Origin: Parastagonospora avenae f. sp. tritici 18332-5
Taxonomy: Eukaryota > Ascomycota > Dothideomycetes > Pleosporales > Phaeosphaeriaceae
Length of the DNA stretch: 64,000 nt
Assembly (NCBI GenBank): GCA_022559985.1
Contig: JAFJTR010000023.1
Span: 62,001-126,000 of the forward strand
Direction of reading: 5' to 3'
Of the stretch, positions 1-11,493 are shown in pieces. The position numbers were made by a program, and so were the translations under genes. Below the pieces are notes generated by a model. It was not told the DNA's origin. It made no database searches and saw nothing but the letters and a program-made list of their open reading frames with translations. Position 1 is the first letter of the stretch; every line of letters starts with the position of its first letter.

Positions 1-584
1 GGATATAGCTGACGTGGCTATGTAGACAACAGGTGCGATGTCTTCGGACGGAGGAGCGAGGTGAGGTTTATGCAGGGCAACAACGCGTGGATGCATGTAT
101 CAACATGGGTCTGCGTCGCACATAGCCATCTAGCTCGATACAGGGTCGCATGATCTAAACCAGATCACTAATCCTGTATCCTCTCAACCTACGCAAGAAA
201 GACGTTTACAGTCTAGCACTACATCCTAATCACTCTAGTAGAGCATATATAGGCCTGTTACACCTGCGTGATGCATCGAGGACCTCCAGGAAATCAGATT
301 GTATCGCAATTGATGCTATGATCAAGCTGCTGGAAGAATGCTTTGATTGGCATTCCATAGGCGACAGAACACAGGAAAGAATAGAAAAGAGTGAATACCA
401 TGATTTGTAAGTGCATCGAATACAAATCAATGTGTAGAGGACTCACTACCAAGGCTTACCATGATCAAAAAAGCATAAATTAGCATGGCGTAGCAGTTGG
501 ATATCGTCGGTACATTTGAGACCAGTCGCCTTCAAATTAGTTTAGCCCGATGATTATTTACTTAATGTAGCAGCTTGTGTATCT
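1..584. other. No gene recognised
   Basis: Both strands hold only short open frames without recognisable domains. I see no tRNA-like fold, repeat or clear promoter. It lies downstream of the decayed DUF6594 gene and runs off the window edge, so part of a gene outside the window cannot be excluded. Confidence 0.5.
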
Positions 585-1766
585 TCAACGATATGTTACA
601 CTCACGAGTCCTTTGTGTGTTGTCTTGGAGCGATGTGGGATCAGCTGAAGATGCAATTGCTCAAATGCTTTGTCCCAGACAGCCAGACCTGTGGCAGATG
701 AAGATAGCTTGCATTGCAGCGAATCTGCCAAATTCATCAGCCGACATAGCATGTAGGGAATGCCAATTACCCCCACTACTATGACCAGAAAGACGTCTCT
801 GCGCTTCGCCTCAGTAAGGGCAATCAAACACACAGCCATCAGTAAATTGAAGGCTGCCATTGCCAACAGTCTTCCCTCAGCTCCCTTCATCCTCGTCACA
901 GCCATAGTCGCAAGAACCGGCATTATCACCGCAACAAAACCTGTGATCCAGCGCGTAGCCATAAACACCTTCTCTTCACTCACACTCATAACTTCCAGCC
1001 ATGGATTCGGCTTCTTCCACCGCGCCGGCGCCAGCATCTTGAAAAGCGGGACAGCATAACGCGACAACGTGCGCGAAGACGCGTTCACGCCTTCCCGTGG
1101 CTTGAGCACCACAAGCTCCTGGCTATGGCTGTTCTCCTCAAGCACGGTGCCTCAGACATCTCGATCAGCGCCGATGAGCGTGTTCCCATGATCTATCATC
1201 GCACTGTCGTAGAAACACTGCATATTGCGCAAGTCGACTGGATCCGGCATGTCCAGGTTGAGAATCGTGCGTTGCTGGATTAACGCTTGATCTGCACCAG
1301 CCGTCAGCAAGACCTTTCACAGCTGCTTATGTGACGTATTGTATCGATGCAGCGTGTCGCTCAACTTTTCCATTAACTCGCGCTGCTTCACATCGCCGCC
1401 CCGCGACACAGTCGCATTGCCTAAAAGCTTGCTGTCTGTGCGCGTAATACTGTTTTTTTTTCGTGTGAGCTCTGGCTGTCTGACCATTCTAGCTTGACGA
1501 GCTCTTCTTCGATGCGAGCGAGGTCGCCCTGCAGGTACAGCAAGTTGCGCGCATTGAGCGCACCGAAGCGCCGGAACATTGCTGTCTCTGGGATCAGGCT
1601 CATGCGTGCTGCGATCTTGGGGTAGCCGGGGACAAAGGCATCGAGCGGGTGTGGTGGAAACTCGATAATAGGTGATGTCGGCGTAGGTGGCTTTTCGAGA
1701 GCAGGCACTGTTGCGGGCGCGTCTTCAGTGCTTTTCTTTGCTTCGTGTGGTGTCGATTTCTGCCAT
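585..1766 (-). pseudogene. Decayed DUF6594 membrane protein
   Basis: This looks like a relic of a fungal DUF6594 protein, a family with a conserved N-terminal helical part and C-terminal membrane segments and no assigned function. The N-terminal family block (GYPKIAARMSLIPETAMFRR) is in one frame at about 1570-1640. The C-terminal part, with hydrophobic segments after ATRWITGFV and a TEAKRRD motif, is in the frame of 585-1145. The likely ATG at 1764-1766 is one base out of frame with the N-terminal block. A second frame change falls at a run of nine A (1453-1461). In-frame TGA codons lie at 1317-1319 and 1152-1154, the latter where the family normally has Trp in 'LIG.D.DVW'. A short intron near 1270-1330 could explain one stop but not the rest. 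Seen: the breaks. Inferred: the gene is dead. Confidence 0.65.
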
Positions 1767-2183
1767 GGTGGATGACGGTGAACTGAGTGGAGATGCTAGT
1801 GGTGAAGTCAAATGAGCGTATGAGGTGGCAATGGACAAGGCGCGAATATATGGGGGCCAGGGCGTGAAGAGTCGCAGACACAGCAGAATAGCGACCTTTG
1901 TGAATCGATGCATATGTTGAAGTGACTATGTATAAATGGCTCTGTTTTCGGTGCTGTGCGATGCGTCACATGCAGATGTGTGACTCCAGTCATAGTCTGA
2001 TATCGTAGCCTGATTACTTTCACAGCCTGATAGAATTATTCACGTGCTTCAAATTCACCTCGAGATCTATCGTGCATGATGATAACAATATGACATTCAA
2101 CATTAGAGAGTTGCAAGGGGTATCTCGATCATTAGCAAACAAAGACAAAAGAAATCCAATTGCCATGGTTGTCATGGTCAAGT

Positions 2184-3677
2184 TTACATACTCAGCCCGG
2201 CCCTGGCTCGTCTATCGCGAGCACTTCTCCCTGTGCCAGCTACGCCAGCCCCAGATCCCCTCCTCTGATGTATGATTCCCGCGCTGTCTAGACTTGTGAA
2301 GCTGGGTGTCGGACTCGTCGGCCTGCGTTCGGTGCTTGCAAGGCTGGATTCGCGAGATCGTGCGGCGAAGTATGCGCGCGACGGCGGTGAGATCGGGTGA
2401 TCGTTGAAGTAAAAGCCGCCAGTGCCGTCTTCTGTAATTCTCGACTGCGGCCGGCGGCTTGCATCGTGTGCAAAGCCATGCTCGAGATCTATAGGCGGCG
2501 AGGTGATAGTTGCGAAGTCGTGAGGGTGGATGGCTTCATCCCTGAAGTTGAAATCTGTAACGAAGTCTTGTGGACTGTCTCTTGGCAAGCGTCCATGTTG
2601 TTTGAGAGGACTCATTGAATCGACGAGCGTCATGACCTGAGTGCCGTGACTTCCTTTGCTAAGCGCCGCCGTACCCTGATTGGTAGAGCGACTGAGAGAC
2701 TGCGTGGTTCTCCGTCCTTTAGCAGTACGGGCAGAGTGGAATGTCCATGCTGGCGGGCTGTTCTCATCGAACTTTTCGAGATCGAAGAGTTCGCGCAATA
2801 CAGTCCACGTATATGGCAGATTTGCGACCAGTATTGCCGTCGACGACTCGCGGACGTACCAGAAGATCCACGTCTGCTTATACGGGTTCTTGAATGAGTA
2901 GTAACTGTTCAGCATACTTGCGATAATGACGAAGATGCCCAACGAGAAGATGCCGCAAAGAATGACTTTCCTCTTCATGGGCAGTAAAGAGCGGATCAGC
3001 ATCTGCAATGCTATGACGAGCATGATGATATCCGAGGATAGGTTGAAGACGGCTTTGGTGATGCGATGGTTTATCAGTGCGTTGCATTGGGATGAAGTCG
3101 GCTCGGGAACGGCCCAGTACTGTGAGACCGGGCGACACCACGTTGTGAAATACAGTATCTCAATCACAACAAAGCCGAGCGCGACATATGCGGAGAGGAG
3201 TTTGATGGCAAGATTCTCGTTTTGGAGTGCAGTCCTGGTGAGGCGATTGTACATGATCAACAGGGTGGCTTTGCATGCCCAGATCACTGCAATCTGAGTC
3301 TGCTCCACGACCATTACAAGTTTGCTGCCATACCGACGGCGCTCCAGATCATGTGCGGTTAGAGACCCAACGTCGAATCCGGGCGGAAGGAGGTTCGATT
3401 GTGCCTTAACATATTTGTTGGAGCACACGATCAACGCGGTGATGGCGGCAGTGACGAAGAGTCCCATGATCCAATCATCGTACTGTAGGCGCCTAATTGA
3501 GCCGAGGTGGATCTTTCTGGAGATGCTGAACATCACCGTCAGCCTGCGCGATTTTCACGAGCATCATGTTTTCACGATGCGCACACTGGAGAATAAGTCG
3601 GCTTACATTCTGGTTGCAATCATACAGATTGCGCAAGTATACCAGATCCATGATTCCTGGTTAAAGGGTAGCGTCAT
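2184..3677 (-). CDS. Fungal rhodopsin-domain integral membrane protein (Pth11-like)
   Basis: Predicted seven-helix plasma-membrane protein of the fungal rhodopsin-domain family, the group that includes Pth11-like candidate receptors. The ligand is unknown. Exon 1 is 3677-3607 and exon 2 is 3525-2184, with an 81-nt intron (GTAAGC to TTCAG). Splicing joins 'MIATR' to 'IISRKIHLGSIRRLQYDDW', restoring the family pattern of helix 1 followed by 'LR.LQ.DDW.M'. The product is about 470 residues. The first ~270 carry the hydrophobic helices, including the loop motif 'WACKATLLIMYNRL' and 'TWCRPVSQYW' before the fifth helix. The last ~170 are polar, Ser/Pro/Arg-rich and probably a disordered cytoplasmic tail. 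No CFEM cysteine domain precedes the helices, so this is not a classical CFEM-type Pth11 receptor. A ligand or signalling role is inference. Confidence 0.85.
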
Positions 3678-5175
3678 GGTGGGTCTCTGTAGATCAGGGT
3701 ACCAGTCGCGTGGGTGTCACTATCCGGCAGGCCGCTTGCGATGCGTCAAAAAAGTTCGACGTGTGCACATGTTGCGCTTGAAGAGTATTGGGCGACGCGT
3801 TGAGTCCTCATAAGACACTGCGCGCCGCGGTCGGAGTCTGAGGAAAGGCGGTATGAGGCGAAAAGCGACAGACGAACAGAGAGAAATGAAGAGCGAACGA
3901 GAGATGGCTGTGGAGGAAATAGACCAGCTATGTCGAGTCCAAACCTTGCCTAGCAATGCAGATCCCTGGCTGTCATGGTCCAGTGCGGCATGTCAGTTCA
4001 GCTCTGACGGACAAGACGAGGCTTATCTCAGGCCGGTGCACCAGCCAACCCCGCGTGGGAGTCGTCTGTTGAGAATACGCCAATGACATGATGTCTATGG
4101 TGCGGTGGTGGCGGTGGTATGCACGCTTGGTGTTGGTGTTTCTGGCGGCATTTGAAGTCCGCAACTCTTGCATGCTCTGGATGATGCAGCACGATGCAGC
4201 ACCACTGTCTGATTGCGTGGTGGGGGACGATACGCGGGGGGACAATCAGTGAGGCTGTGCACTATCGTGTCCGTGTCCGTGTCGCTGCGCTGTCAAACGC
4301 AATTCGCTGGCCGCTTTTCTTACTGGCGGTGAGCGAAAACATCCTCATGCACTGCGCAAAATTGCCAGATATCGGTACATGGTATGGTGAGCGATCAATT
4401 GGTGGTGCAGATGGAGTACCGCTAGCCGAGGCCTGCTGACGTCATCCTCTGTTTTCGGCTTCCTTCCATCTTGAACACCACCCGTCCTGCGCATTTTGGA
4501 TCTTTCAATATCTCCTGTATGCAGCAATCTTGCAGTGGGATCGATTTCAAGATTTCACGCGGTGACCGTATTGTCTCAAAAAGGGATTGAGTTTATGCCG
4601 AAAGATGATGAACCAGCATCAGTCTAGCCACCGCCCAGCCTCATGCACCACCAGGCTTGGATCTCGATCACGAGCAATCCTATAATACCAGGATGTTTCG
4701 TTGATTGTTGTACGGCGATACGACGATGGCCGAGTGCCTATTTCTTGACATGCTTGGCCTACTTTGCGACTGCAAGACTTGTCACCAGGTAACTAGCACA
4801 CGAAATTTGAACTCAAGTCGATTAATTTGCCGTTTCATGATGGTCGGGGGTATGCTGGCATTGATCGAGAGCTTAATGACTTCAGTCGCCATGGGCGATT
4901 TCGTCTCGAACGTTCGCGCGCGGTGGAAGCCCATTGGATGCAACACCACAGCGATGCCTCGCAGTCTGCCCCAGCTGATGACACAGCCTTGTGGCACATC
5001 TGAACTGGATCATACCAGCAGCTTTGTCTCTCTCACTTCTCAGATGAAACGAAGCAAGCACTCAAACTATCAGAATATTTTTTATACGCGTCATTCGATT
5101 CTCCCACTGAATATTTCGCACTGTTGACATCCGCGCACGCCGCGTGCCGCAAGGCTATCCCTGACAGCATTGGAG
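3678..5175. other. Intergenic, no gene recognised
   Basis: About 1.5 kb between the rhodopsin-domain gene and the decayed ankyrin gene. The open frames here (longest about 140 codons) are low in recognisable motifs and look like chance. The first few hundred bases should contain the promoter of the rhodopsin-domain gene. Confidence 0.5.
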
Positions 5176-7549
5176 ATGGAATCAGTCGCCATACTAGGGG
5201 TAGTCAGTAACGCTATCAAACTAGCGGACTTCACGACAAAGCTCATTTCCAAGTCACGATTGTTACATCATAGTGGCAGTCTGGTTGAACAGAAAGATCT
5301 CTTGACTGTAAGCAAAGATTTGTCGCAGCTGTCAGCCTCACCCAAGAGGGACCTGGATCTGGCTCCAGCCGGCAACACGGAGAACGATGTTGCGACACGC
5401 CGCATCTGGGAAAATGCCTCGAAATCGGGCTCGAAATTGGGACAGCCTTGGCAGACACCAATAAGAAAAGCTCTCATGGATAATGGGAGAGCTTCCGACA
5501 AGCTCTGAAAGCTATCTTGGGGCTGAGAAGCTTGCCGATATGCAAGGCCGACTTATGATGTCCAGTCAGCAACTCCAGCAGCGCACGCAGATGAAGACGC
5601 ACGAAGCCGTGACGAGTATGCATGTGGACATGATTCGCGCATTGCATGATGTCAGCACATCCTCTGAGAAAGAACATGAGACGAAGAGGCTGAGCATAAA
5701 ATCTCTGGAACAAGAAGCCGAAAAGCAAGCAGCTCAGTTAAGAGGCGAGATCAGAACTCTCCGGCTTGAACTAGAGAAACTTATCGCAGAATCAGTCATC
5801 AAATCCGAAGGAGTGAGCAAGGCCGAACAGCATCGACTTCACGAGTTCACGAACGCAACGTACAAGCTTTGGGCTGCGAAGGAAGTTATGCTTTCTACTA
5901 TAATGGTGAGGTGCTCTATCGCTTTGCAAGCTGGACGCACACAGCAAGAATCAGGAGACTGTCGCCGCTTTGCGAACAGGTGCTAGCGCATCCAAATCGG
6001 GAAGCTCCACACCTAGTTTCTTCAAAGTGCAGGCTTATCCAAACTGTGCTCCGCACGGCAATGAGGTTTCCATATCGGTAGACCTGGATCCGCCGTCACG
6101 TGTTTCACTCCCCTGTACACCAAAACCAATGTCACATCAAACCATAGACATGTGGCACCATTTGTCGACTGGAAATAACCTCAAGCTCGGAAATTGTCTT
6201 CTTGCAGGTGCGGACTCCAACGCTATATCGACGTACATGAGCAATTCTGTACATGGAAACGGTTCTCTTCCAGTATCTACACCACTCATAGCCGCTCTTT
6301 GTAAGAGCGCAGCACGACAGTTAGAGACTGTCCAGCTCCTCCTGGAACATGGGGCGGATGCCAGCGGTTACGACAGTCTTGGAGTGTCCACCTACTGCTA
6401 TGCACTGGGGACCAAAAACCCAGAAATCATCAAAATCATGGTCTCTGCACTATCGAATGCATAGAAGAAGCCTAAGCTCATACATCATACGATCACCGCT
6501 CCTCGAAGTTTGCCGCGGACCACATCGATTGGGATGCTGTCTTAGCCTTTGTTGACGGTACAGATGCTGAATCAACAGCCTTGTTAGCCCAAGCCGACGT
6601 CAGGAGCACTATTGAGGCTGCAAGGTACTTACACCTTGCCATTGTCTTTGATAGGTTCACTGCTGCTCAGCGGTCAATCCATTTGGGCGCTGATCTACAC
6701 AAGTGTTGCCATGTCGTGCCACCTGCCTTTATCCTCGCTTCCGAGGAAGGGCGTGAAGTGGATGCTGAGTGTACGGACATGATGGCAGCAATGATCTCTT
6801 CCAGTGCGAATGACTCTCGCACAAGCGAGTGGTACAAATGGTTATATACTTGTTTTCCTGATCCTGACGTGAATCAGCACACTATTCAGGACGTTCTAAA
6901 AGTATTACCCTACAGAGTGGGGTTGGAGTACGTGGAAAAGTACGTGATGTGGTTTAGGCAAAGCGCTTGGGTCCAGATACTCGCAGCTCAGCTAGTATCA
7001 GAGCTAATACCGGGGCTCAATGACAAACACGAATCAAACACAGTCGGTTACTGTAAAGAGTACTGGAAATTCTTGGAAGACGATTTCAATATCTCGCGAC
7101 GCTGTGGCCGAATGTGGGTCTTCACAGTGCGCTTGCCACCGGTGCTTCCAAAGCAGGGTGCATTCCCTGAACTATCCATCACTTTTGCGAAAACGCTCGT
7201 TCAATACATTTACGACAGTCCAATCCCAGCCAAACTCGAGGCGCAGCGCTTCTGTGACGAGCTAGTGGCGCACATTAACAGGAACGATATCATGACAAGG
7301 CGATCCCGCCTCTATCCAGAGAAGCGTATAATATCGAACGAAGAGTCCTTGGATAAGAAACAGCTTGAAGCCAATCAGTTGAAGAGTTTACATGTCGGAC
7401 GACCAAAGATGTGGAATTCATACCAGTCCACAAGCACCACTCAAGGGCAACTTTTCGATGAAAATTCGGAACATGATTGGCCCAGCGAAGAAGTTTCGGC
7501 GAGCAAAAAGGGGAGAATGACTTTGGTTCAGTCGTCAGTAGAAACGTAA
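5176..7549 (+). pseudogene. Decayed STAND-type N-terminal domain / ankyrin-repeat protein
   Basis: The start (VAILGVVSNAIKLADFTTKL) matches the helical N-terminal domain that fungal STAND (NACHT/ankyrin) proteins carry and that is implicated in self/non-self recognition. The expected continuation is present but scattered over frames. 'CLEIGLEIG' and 'WESFRQALKAI' are in a second frame with a TAA just before Trp (about 5479). A coiled-coil stretch, 'GAEKLADMQGRL' through 'AAKEVMLSTI' (about 5520-5900), is in a third. 'LDAHSKNQETVAALRTGA' and ankyrin-like 'ETVQLLLEHGADASG' (about 5930-6460) are in another. The remainder (6476-7549) changes frame again after a TAA at 6473-6475. No NACHT P-loop is seen between the coil and the ankyrins. 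At least four frame changes cannot be removed with plausible introns, so I call it a pseudogene. The last 320 codons form one open frame and could survive as a separate product. Confidence 0.65.
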
Positions 7550-7881
7550 ACCGTAAGGAATATTGTATGTCGTGTTTATAGATATTGGGACCGCATCAGC
7601 GTCTGTAGTGTGTGAACTCCACTAGGCGCTGTCAATCACGGGCTTACACAGTCTGATCGTAGGGCGCAGCAGAGTGATTCACAATTCGAGTTTCACTTAG
7701 CTTCTTCGCAATACAAGTTGCTTCCTATGGAACTTTTGGTGTTCCTCAAGGTTCTCAACAGTCCATAGTCTATGAGCTTTCATTCATGACACTTTAATGA
7801 TTGCTGAGCAAGTCAAAAGGAGTACAAGGGTTTTCGCTAGCTTCAACAGTTGGAAGCTAAGACAAACTTAGTACCCATGCG
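7550..7881. other. Convergent intergenic spacer
   Basis: About 330 bases between the 3' ends of the decayed ankyrin gene and the transporter gene. It should contain 3' untranslated sequence. Nothing else is recognised. Confidence 0.5.
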
Positions 7882-9452
7882 CTATGTAACCGTCTCCTGC
7901 CGATGTGCCTTCGGCGTCCTTTCGATAATCTCCACGTCCCCATACTTCCCAGCCTTGACCGTCTCCAAATCAGGTACATCTGAGTGCTTGACCCCATCGA
8001 AAACCTTGTCCACCTCTTCCAGTGTCAAGCCCCGTGTCTCAACCCAGATTATCAATACGAAGATCACGAACAAAATGTCAACGCTCGCGTTGATGATGTA
8101 TACTTTCCAGCTGATTGCTTCCATGCCGAATGGAATGACCATGGCAACAAAGAGCCCACAAAGCTTCGTGACCAGTGTGTATATGCCCATACCCAAGGCG
8201 CGGATGTCGAAAGATAGTACTTCTGGCGGATACAGTACCGTAAGTGGTGTGATACCCCAAGCGTAAGTCGCGTTGTAAATGAAGATCATGGCAATCGTGC
8301 CGTAGATCCCGCCTTTTTGGCCAGAAGTTCCATACTTGGCTGTCAATCCAGCAAGGATGTAAAGTGAGATGACGCCGCCAGTCAAGGACCCTGCGCAGAG
8401 TTTCTTGCGACCGGTTTTATCTGCGAACCATGATCCTGCAAGCGCTACAACAAGCGTGAAAGATGTCAGGATCACGTTGATCTGGAGCTGCGTGTTGGCA
8501 TCTTCAATACCAGCACTGCTGAGCATGTCGCCGAAGTAGAATGTGACGATATTGGTTCCAGGCAGCATGACGAAGAGCGGGAATGTCGCTACGATCAGCA
8601 TCCGCTTCCGGTTCGAAGGGTGCAGGACTGATTTCCACGGCGATGCCTCGCGATTCCGTTCGAACTGGATCGTATCCTCAATCTCCTTCGCCCAAAGCTG
8701 TACTACAGCATCCTGCGTATCTTCACCGCTGCCATTTGCAATCGCCAGGATCTGCAACGCCTCCTCTTTTCTCCCCTTCGCAATAAGCCAGCGAGGCGAC
8801 TCGGGAATGAAAAGCAAGATCACAAAACACCACACCGACGGCGCAGCCTGCAACAGCGACGGAATTCGCCACGACCACGTCGAACTCAGCGTCTGCGTCC
8901 CGTAACACACCCCACTAGCAAGCAGCGTGCCCACGCCCCAACACGCATAGTAAAGCCCCATAGCAAACCCGCGATACTGCACCGGCACCGTCTCCGCCAG
9001 TAACGTCGGCGTGCTCGTCTGCGCCAGACCCATGCCAAAACCCACAATCAACCGTCCGGCGATGAACATTGCGATGTTTTGGCTCGCGCCCTGGATCACG
9101 CCGCCAACAAGCGTGATCACGGCGGACCAGAAAATTGCCTCACGTCTTCCGCGCCAGTCAGTCCATGGTCCGGAGATGAAGCTGATGGCTGCGCCGCCAA
9201 CGTAGGACACAGCGGTGTTGAGAGATTTGGTGGTTGTGGTCAGTGTGAAGTAGGATTTGTAGCTGGGCATCACGTTGAAGGATCCCATTAGTGATGAGTC
9301 GTAGCCAACGAGCTATTATGATGTTACTCGAGGCATGGGATATGTGCGGTCGATGTACGTACGACAGAGTCAATGGCAGATAGCATGATAAGGCATGCGA
9401 CGAACATTTTCTGATTGCGGGGCACCAGCCGCGATATCTTTTTGGTCGACAT
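7882..9452 (-). CDS. MFS sugar-transporter family protein
   Basis: Major facilitator superfamily transporter of the sugar porter family, expected in the plasma membrane with 12 helices moving a hexose, disaccharide or related solute. Exon 1 is 9452-9363 and exon 2 is 9312-7882, separated by a 50-nt intron (GTACGT to ATAG). Splicing creates the helix-1 signature 'AIDSVLVGYDSSLMGSFNV'. Family motifs are present: 'DWRGRR' after helix 2, 'GRLIVGFGMGLAQTSTP', 'PESPRWL' after helix 6, 'DKTGRKKL' after helix 8 and 'VETRGLTLEEVD' near the C-terminus. The length of about 506 residues is normal. It is transcribed away from the oxygenase gene at 10279, with an 0.8-kb shared upstream region. Substrate cannot be read from the sequence; the closest subgroup looks like fungal lactose/hexose-type permeases. 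Confidence 0.92.
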
Positions 9453-10278
9453 GATACCTGTCTCCTCGAAGTGCAAGAAGCAGTAGTATGGTGTGTCAGA
9501 GTTGCGGATGAGGAGGGTGAAGTACTTTCGACGACTGCCTCAGATGTCGCGATCACTTTAATCTGTTCGGTGTCTTCACGGTCTAACGAGTCTTCCCCGC
9601 CATCTCGGGCTCTAGAAGCTGCCCATTTTTGCGAACCCGGTAGATCCAAAGGACAACCAGGTCCGTTATCGATGATAGGTCAGATGTGCTGTCGTCGGAT
9701 AGATGTGCCTATCGGTACCTGGAGTGTGGGAGTATAGGGTTGGCGTTTTGGGTCGTGGTGGGCTGCAGGCGTGTCGATCTTACCTCGCATTCAACGCTTC
9801 TGCATGCGCGCATGTATTTACATAAATGACGACTTCATCCAGCAATTTTTTTTAAGACGTTGAATAGATTCATCAAGTGCTGATGATGAGTTATCAATGT
9901 CTTTGCGTCATTGCTATTCCCTGAAGGATCGCTAATGTTCACGGTGGTCCGCCGCTTAAAAATCTCACGTGCTGCGCATGCCAACTCTTCCTCTCCGGAA
10001 CTGCTATGGGTCCGTGGACAGCCCATCCCGCGTGAACAGGGATGATGTCGATACAGAACCACGACGCCCCATCTTCGGCGTCGCCAGGGTCGCTCGGCGG
10101 GCGCTTACATCATCGTGTCATGAGGTTTGCCCCCACTTATGGGTCTGGCCATGGGGCTAGCTCGAGGAACAGTTACACTGACAAAAAGGCATCGACTACA
10201 GTCAATTGAACGTAACTAAAAGGATTGAAAGAAAGCTACCGTACAAGCTTGTACACTGTTGAATCTTTCAAATAGACC
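9453..10278. promoter_or_regulatory. Shared upstream region of transporter and oxygenase genes
   Basis: The MFS transporter (start 9452, minus) and the 2OG oxygenase (start 10279, plus) are transcribed away from this 826-bp region. It therefore must hold both promoters unless an unseen gene intervenes. No binding site can be assigned confidently by eye. Confidence 0.5.
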
Positions 10279-11357
10279 ATGTCCGAAGCCGCAGACATTG
10301 CCGTCGTGTCATTTGACAAATTCATCAACGGTGGCGATGCAGAGAAACGCGCCGTAGCCAAGCAACTATATGATGCATTCTCGACAGTTGGCTGGGTATA
10401 CTTGAAAGACCACGGAATTCCACAAGAGCGAGTCGATGAAATATTCCGTCTTGTGAGTTAGACTCATTCGACTTAATCAATTTCCATTAACTAACATGAT
10501 CCAGGCCAAAACCTTCTTCGACCTCCCCCTCGACCAGAAACGCACCTGGCGTCTCAAAGACGCTGAAATCAACCAAGGCTACACCGGCGATGGCGACGAA
10601 GCGAATGGTGGAGTAGACCATAAAGGTAAGACACAACTATAACTTCACCACCCCAGGTGACCGATCCTATCATTCACATAACTCAATTTAACATCCTATC
10701 CGTGAAGAATGCTACGAACACCGCCGCTTCCAAAACCCCTCCTGCCCTACAGACTCCGACCTGCCCGCTTTCCGCGCGACCCTCGACTCCTTCTACGCGC
10801 AATGCCACTCCCTCGGCATGAATGTATTAAAATGTCTCGCCATCGCCATGGATCTGGGGGACACTTTCTTCGACAACATTACGAAGCGCGCAGACCCGCA
10901 ACTCCGCCTTATCCACTATCCTTCAATTGAGAAGGCAATCGTCGAGCAAGAAGGCCACGCGCGCATCATCCCGCACACGGATTTCGGCCTGTGCACGCTG
11001 CTCTTCCAAGACAACGTCGGCGGGTTAGAAGTCGATCCGTTCCACACGGGCGAGTTCAAAGCGGCGGTTCCTGTGCCGGGCACGGTGTTAATTAATATTG
11101 CGGATTTGCTGCAGAGATTGACGAATGATCGATGTCGGAGTACGATTCACCGCGTGGTGAGTCCGAAGGTCAGTGGGGATGTGCTGCCGAGTAGGTTTTC
11201 GATTCCGTTCTTCATTCATCCGGATCCGGAGGCGTGGATTGAGCCGATTATCAAGGGCGAGGGCGAGGTGAAGAGGTATGAGGGGGTTAATGCGGGGGAG
11301 TGGAGGGTGTGGAATACGAAGAGAAATTATAAAGCTGTGTTGGATGCGCCAGCTTGA
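10279..11357 (+). CDS. 2-oxoglutarate/Fe(II)-dependent dioxygenase (isopenicillin-N-synthase-like)
   Basis: Soluble non-haem iron oxygenase that should couple 2-oxoglutarate decarboxylation to oxidation of a small molecule. Exons are 10279-10452, 10505-10625 and 10708-11357, with introns of 52 and 82 nt; the first ends with CTAAC...CAG. The 314-residue product has the N-terminal DIOX_N region ('STVGWVYLKDHGIP') and the C-terminal 2OG-FeII_Oxy jelly roll. The iron triad is visible as 'PHTDFG' (His188, Asp190) and 'STIHRV' (His246). The 2-oxoglutarate carboxylate is probably held by 'RFSIPFF' (Arg261, Ser263). All key residues are intact. The family includes pyrimidine and flavonoid oxygenases and natural-product enzymes, so the substrate is open. 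The divergent MFS gene suggests uptake and oxidation of a shared substrate, which is inference. Confidence 0.9.
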
Positions 11358-11493
11358 GAATGGGCTGGTATTACGATGAATAGCGATCTATGGAAAAATT
11401 ACAGGCACGTTATCTTGGGATTCTTTTTGGTTAGTCATGTTAGCCTTCGATGTCGTAAAGTCGTCTTGAACACCGAGATGCCTCCAAGCCAAT

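Noticed and set aside
585..1145. 186-codon frame as an intact small gene
   Set aside because: It is only the C-terminal half of a DUF6594 protein, with the N-terminal half just upstream in other frames behind stops.
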